From positions 1 to 45,617 of the forward strand of contig NZ_BJXJ01000034.1 of NCBI RefSeq assembly GCF_007990935.1: 45,617 bases of DNA, written 5' to 3'. The notes under the pieces are model-generated. The model was not told the origin of the DNA and did not search any database. It saw only the letters and a program-made list of their open reading frames with translations. The number at the start of each line of letters is the position of its first letter. Positions within the stretch are counted from its first letter, which is position 1. Of this stretch, positions 42,857 through 45,617 are shown in pieces. The DNA comes from Vibrio sagamiensis NBRC 104589. Lineage in GTDB: Bacteria > Pseudomonadota > Gammaproteobacteria > Enterobacterales > Vibrionaceae. The translations under genes and the position numbers were made by a program.

Positions 42857-44059
42857 ATGACAAGTAACCATAACAAACAAAAAAAACTCGACTCAAACTC
42901 CTCTTATAATCAGCCGTCAGTATCACCTACTGAAGACCAGACAACAACAATTAAGGCAAAGCCACAAAGTAAGTCGATCAAAGCTGAAGTAAAGCAAAAC
43001 TCAAACAATCACGGAGGCAAACTTGGTGTTATCGCTATCTTAATCTCACTTGCTTTCGGTGGCGGTCTGACATACAAGCTAGTCAATCAACAAGCCGTAT
43101 TTCAAAAACAACAAACCGACTATATAACTCGAATCACCAACCTCGAAACTCAATTAAAGACAACGCAAAACAGTATTCAAGAGAAGCTACAAAAAAATAA
43201 AGACGAGGTAAAGAAACTGTCTGATAATATTGAGGAACGAACTCACACCTCGCTTAAGCAACAACAAGAAAGTATTAGCAGTCTACAACAAGCGATAACC
43301 AGCGTTAATGGAGCACAACCTAAGACTGACGGTTGGCGGCTTGCAGAAGCGGACTATCTAGTCAAACTTGCGGGTAGAAAGTTGTATTTAGAACATAATG
43401 TTGCTAGTGCCACTCAACTAATGAAAGATGCCGACCAAAGTATCGCAGCTTTAAATGATCCAAGCTTAATCGATCTTCGCCAGAAAATAGCCGATGACAT
43501 CGTGCAGCTAAAAATGCTCCCTTTAATCAAACATGAAGACATGATCTTAAAGCTGACAGCACTACAACAACAAGTCGATACATTACCTCTAGCACAGCCA
43601 ATCCTAGCAAAAGAAGAGACTAAAGAGAGAAAGATCCTGACAGAGGATATCTCAAATTGGCAAGAAAACCTAAAAGCATCACTCAAAGGTTTTGCTGACA
43701 ACTTCATTACCATAAGAACCTCAGATGAAAGTACGGCTCCATTACTACCACCCAAGCAGCACTTTTATCTCAAAGAAAACCTCAAAGCTAAGTTAGGTGT
43801 CGCTATACAAGCCATTTATCAAGAACAAAATGGCATTTATCAAGCTTCTCTGCAAACAGCAAACGACTGGGTAGCGAACTTTTTCAACGAAAACGAGAGT
43901 AGCGTAAAAGATTTTCGTAAAGAGCTCAATCTGCTACAGCAACAAAACCTCCAAGTGCAGTACCCTTCGGAGCTCAAGAGTCACCAAGCTCTAAACAGTA
44001 TCATTAGTAATCGTCTACAACGAGGCATAGCTTCAATGACAAATTCGGAGGGCCAATAA
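42857..44059 (+). CDS. hemX: HemX family membrane protein
   Basis: A 400-aa protein of the gammaproteobacterial HemX (DUF513) type. It has a disordered, polar N-terminus (residues 1-53), one membrane helix (about 55-75), a coiled coil rich in Gln and Lys (about 85-150), and a periplasmic helical domain starting near GWRLAEADYLVKLAGRKL. It was once thought to be a methyltransferase, but no SAM motif is visible. The frame opens 50 codons up inside hemD; the ATG at 42857 with AGG upstream gives the proper start. Confidence 0.92.
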   Translation: MTSNHNKQKKLDSNSSYNQPSVSPTEDQTTTIKAKPQSKSIKAEVKQNSNNHGGKLGVIAILISLAFGGGLTYKLVNQQAVFQKQQTDYITRITNLETQLKTTQNSIQEKLQKNKDEVKKLSDNIEERTHTSLKQQQESISSLQQAITSVNGAQPKTDGWRLAEADYLVKLAGRKLYLEHNVASATQLMKDADQSIAALNDPSLIDLRQKIADDIVQLKMLPLIKHEDMILKLTALQQQVDTLPLAQPILAKEETKERKILTEDISNWQENLKASLKGFADNFITIRTSDESTAPLLPPKQHFYLKENLKAKLGVAIQAIYQEQNGIYQASLQTANDWVANFFNENESSVKDFRKELNLLQQQNLQVQYPSELKSHQALNSIISNRLQRGIASMTNSEGQ

Positions 44060-45240
44060 TGATACGTTTGACTTTCCTATTTATTGTCCTTGGCTTAGGG
44101 TTATATGCTGGAGCTCAGTATGCTGGTGAACAAGGCTACGTTCTAATCTCTACCACGAACAAAACGATAGAGATGAGCCTTACTACAATGGTAATCCTAA
44201 TTATAGCTACTTTGGCAGGACTCTTTTTAATTGAAAACTTTATAAAAAGCATCATCAGAGTCAGCACTCATTCATTGGGTTATTTTAATATTAGAAAAGT
44301 ACGCCGAGCTCGTCGCACAACGAATGAAAGTATGATTAAACTGCTTGAAGGTGACTGGAAAAGTGCCGAGAAACTGGCGTTACGTTTTGCAAAGCATCAC
44401 GATATGCCACTGCTTTGTTATTTGGTGGCATCTGAAGCTGCTCAAGGTAATGGAAATAAAGCCAGACGTGACGAATATTTAGCACTAGCAAGCCAACAGG
44501 ATAATGCACACCTCGCAGTCGAGCTAACAAGAGCTAAACAGCTTATTAGCGATGGCTCCTATGAATCTGCTTTCGACACATTACAATCGCTTAAAGGGAA
44601 ATATTCTAATAACACTATCGTGCTCGATTTACTAAAAACGACTTATATCCAGCTGAAACTTTGGCAACCACTGCTCGAGCTTATCCCTGAATTGACTAAA
44701 ATCGGACAAATTACCAAAGAAGAGCAAACTGAACTACTGCAGAGTGCTCAATGTGGTTTAATGCACGATATAGCAATACAGCAAGGTAGTGAAGGGCTAG
44801 CTTCACATTGGAATAGCCTGCCACGTAAAGTGAAACAGAATGTCAATCTTATCGAATGTTTTGCTCGCGAGCTTATTGGCCGAAAAGCTGATAATGAGGC
44901 ATTTACAATGATAAAAGACACATTAAAAAAACAGCCTACAGAGACACTTTATCATTTACTGACAGAGCTTAGATTAACCGATGACCATCCGGTTATCGTT
45001 TTGCTAGAAGGAATTTTAAAGCAAGAGTCAAGCAATGCCGCTGCTCATAGTGCTCTTGCTCATTTCTTGTTCCGCCAAGAAAAATGGCAATTAGCTCAAC
45101 ATCATTTAGAAGCTGCGTTAAAAATTCGCACTGATATTTCTGATTATGCTTTTTTAGCCGATACATTAGAAAAACAGAATCTGAATAAAGCTGCTCACGA
45201 GGTTTCTCGCAAAGCATTAGCATTAACCCAAGAGAAATAG
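44059..45240 (+). CDS. hemY: HemY family TPR membrane protein
   Basis: A 393-aa protein with two N-terminal membrane helices (about 3-20 and 42-62) followed by a helical TPR-like domain (about 95-390), typical of gammaproteobacterial HemY (not the Bacillus oxidase of the same name). HAALAHFLFRQEKWQLAQHHLEAAL-type helices are visible near the end. The ATG overlaps the hemX stop (TAATG). Role in haem synthesis is known only by operon linkage. Confidence 0.93.
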   Translation: MIRLTFLFIVLGLGLYAGAQYAGEQGYVLISTTNKTIEMSLTTMVILIIATLAGLFLIENFIKSIIRVSTHSLGYFNIRKVRRARRTTNESMIKLLEGDWKSAEKLALRFAKHHDMPLLCYLVASEAAQGNGNKARRDEYLALASQQDNAHLAVELTRAKQLISDGSYESAFDTLQSLKGKYSNNTIVLDLLKTTYIQLKLWQPLLELIPELTKIGQITKEEQTELLQSAQCGLMHDIAIQQGSEGLASHWNSLPRKVKQNVNLIECFARELIGRKADNEAFTMIKDTLKKQPTETLYHLLTELRLTDDHPVIVLLEGILKQESSNAAAHSALAHFLFRQEKWQLAQHHLEAALKIRTDISDYAFLADTLEKQNLNKAAHEVSRKALALTQEK

Positions 45241-45258
45241 CCGTCTCTAGCCTCTATT

Positions 45259-45290
45259 TTAAGCCGACAGCATCTTGTCGGCTTTTTCTT
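45259..45290 (+). terminator. Terminator of the hemCDXY operon
   Basis: AAGCCGACA (45261-45269) pairs with TGTCGGCTT (45276-45284), followed by a T-rich tract, 20 bp past the hemY stop. Confidence 0.9.
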
Positions 45291-45581
45291 GCCGATAGGC
45301 CAAGTTCCTTGAGCTTGCATCAACACTGAGCACCCTTTAAGGAAAGCCTCAAACACCACTTCTTATGTGCCAACCGTGCATGAATACCAATATGCAGAGT
45401 TTCTCCACAACGTCATTGTAGTTCGTAAAATACTGGCTCAAGATAACATTATTCTAATCTTGCTCTATGAGTTCAGCACTAACGTATAGGGAGAAGAACG
45501 TGTGAAAGATATAAAGTGTTAGCAGAGAAGGCTTTGGGGCAACTTTCTCATGAACTGAAAATTTCTCATAAGCTAAAAAGT
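45291..45581. other. Right-end region with no clear gene
   Basis: About 290 bp with no convincing ORF. A GGGAGAAG ribosome-like site near 45489-45496 is followed only by a seven-codon frame. A minus-strand frame stays open for about 40 codons but has no start. A small RNA ending at the terminator at 45582 is possible but unsupported by a clear promoter. Confidence 0.4.
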
Positions 45582-45613
45582 AAAAAGCCGCTGTAAATAC
45601 AGCGGCTTTTTTA
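45580..45613. terminator. Strong terminator at the right edge
   Basis: AAAAAGCCGCTGTA (45582-45595) pairs with TACAGCGGCTTTTTT (45598-45612) around a 2-nt loop. It works in both directions and could end a gene lying beyond the window on the minus strand or an unannotated plus-strand transcript. Confidence 0.87.
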
Positions 45614-45617
45614 ATAG

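Noticed and set aside
45480..45612. Small RNA gene at the right edge
   Set aside because: The terminator is good, but I could not find a convincing promoter, and the hairpin may belong to a gene beyond the edge.
1..45617. CRISPR arrays, insertion sequences, prophage genes, tRNA genes
   Set aside because: No regularly spaced repeats, transposase or phage motifs, or cloverleaf-type sequences were recognised on either strand.

Overview
The window reads as an origin-proximal piece of a Vibrionaceae chromosome, most likely chromosome 1 of a Vibrio species, with roughly 42-44% GC by eye. The basis is protein similarity recalled from memory (PlsB, RpoH and FtsY look Vibrio-like), gammaproteobacterial synteny, a parS centromere site, an rRNA promoter at the left edge, and a short 'ATACCCAA...TTGGGTAT' intergenic repeat that I associate with vibrios. 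The exact species cannot be named from sequence reading alone.

Layout, left to right. 1-5.2 kb: an rRNA operon promoter firing leftward out of the window, a membrane-anchored RRM protein, murI, btuB with its cobalamin riboswitch, and trmA. 5.2-11 kb: the yijD-fabR pair, sthA, a MATE exporter (dinF), a Fur-box-controlled methyltransferase, and lexA with two SOS boxes. 11.3-16 kb: plsB, ubiC-ubiA and an exported FliL-like protein. 16-23.3 kb: glpE-glpG, rpoH, ftsY-ftsE-ftsX, rsmD and the yhhL and yhhN homologues. 23.3-26 kb is the accessory part: a 730-bp A-rich intergenic stretch, a 26-codon membrane peptide gene, a HEPN/DUF4145-like membrane protein, yhhM, a possible 56-aa antisense ORF and a cystatin-like lipoprotein. 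26-29 kb: an arsenate-resistance operon (ArsJ-associated GAPDH, dual-specificity-type phosphatase, ArsJ). 29.2-33.2 kb: rhtB, pldB, yigL, an EVE protein, a DTW protein and parS. 33.2-45.2 kb: the lptM-lysA-dapF-DUF484-xerC-yigB operon, cyaY, cyaA with its CRP site, and hemCDXY.

Most genes are housekeeping. Functional blocks are cell envelope and division (murI, ftsYEX, plsB, pldB, lptM), quinone and haem synthesis (ubiCA, hemCD), tRNA/rRNA modification (trmA, rsmD, DTW protein), global control (lexA, rpoH, cyaA, fabR), lysine/DAP synthesis, and chromosome maintenance (xerC, parS).

The observations I rate most worth following are: (1) the GAPDH-phosphatase-ArsJ operon, with an 11-bp motif shared between the gapdh and arsJ leaders; (2) an oriC-like cluster of DnaA boxes and GATC sites between rpoH and glpE; (3) a Fur-box methyltransferase lying between lexA and dinF; (4) the parS site; (5) the membrane-anchored HEPN-like protein next to a tiny membrane peptide gene. 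No insertion sequences, CRISPR arrays, tRNA genes or prophage genes were seen.
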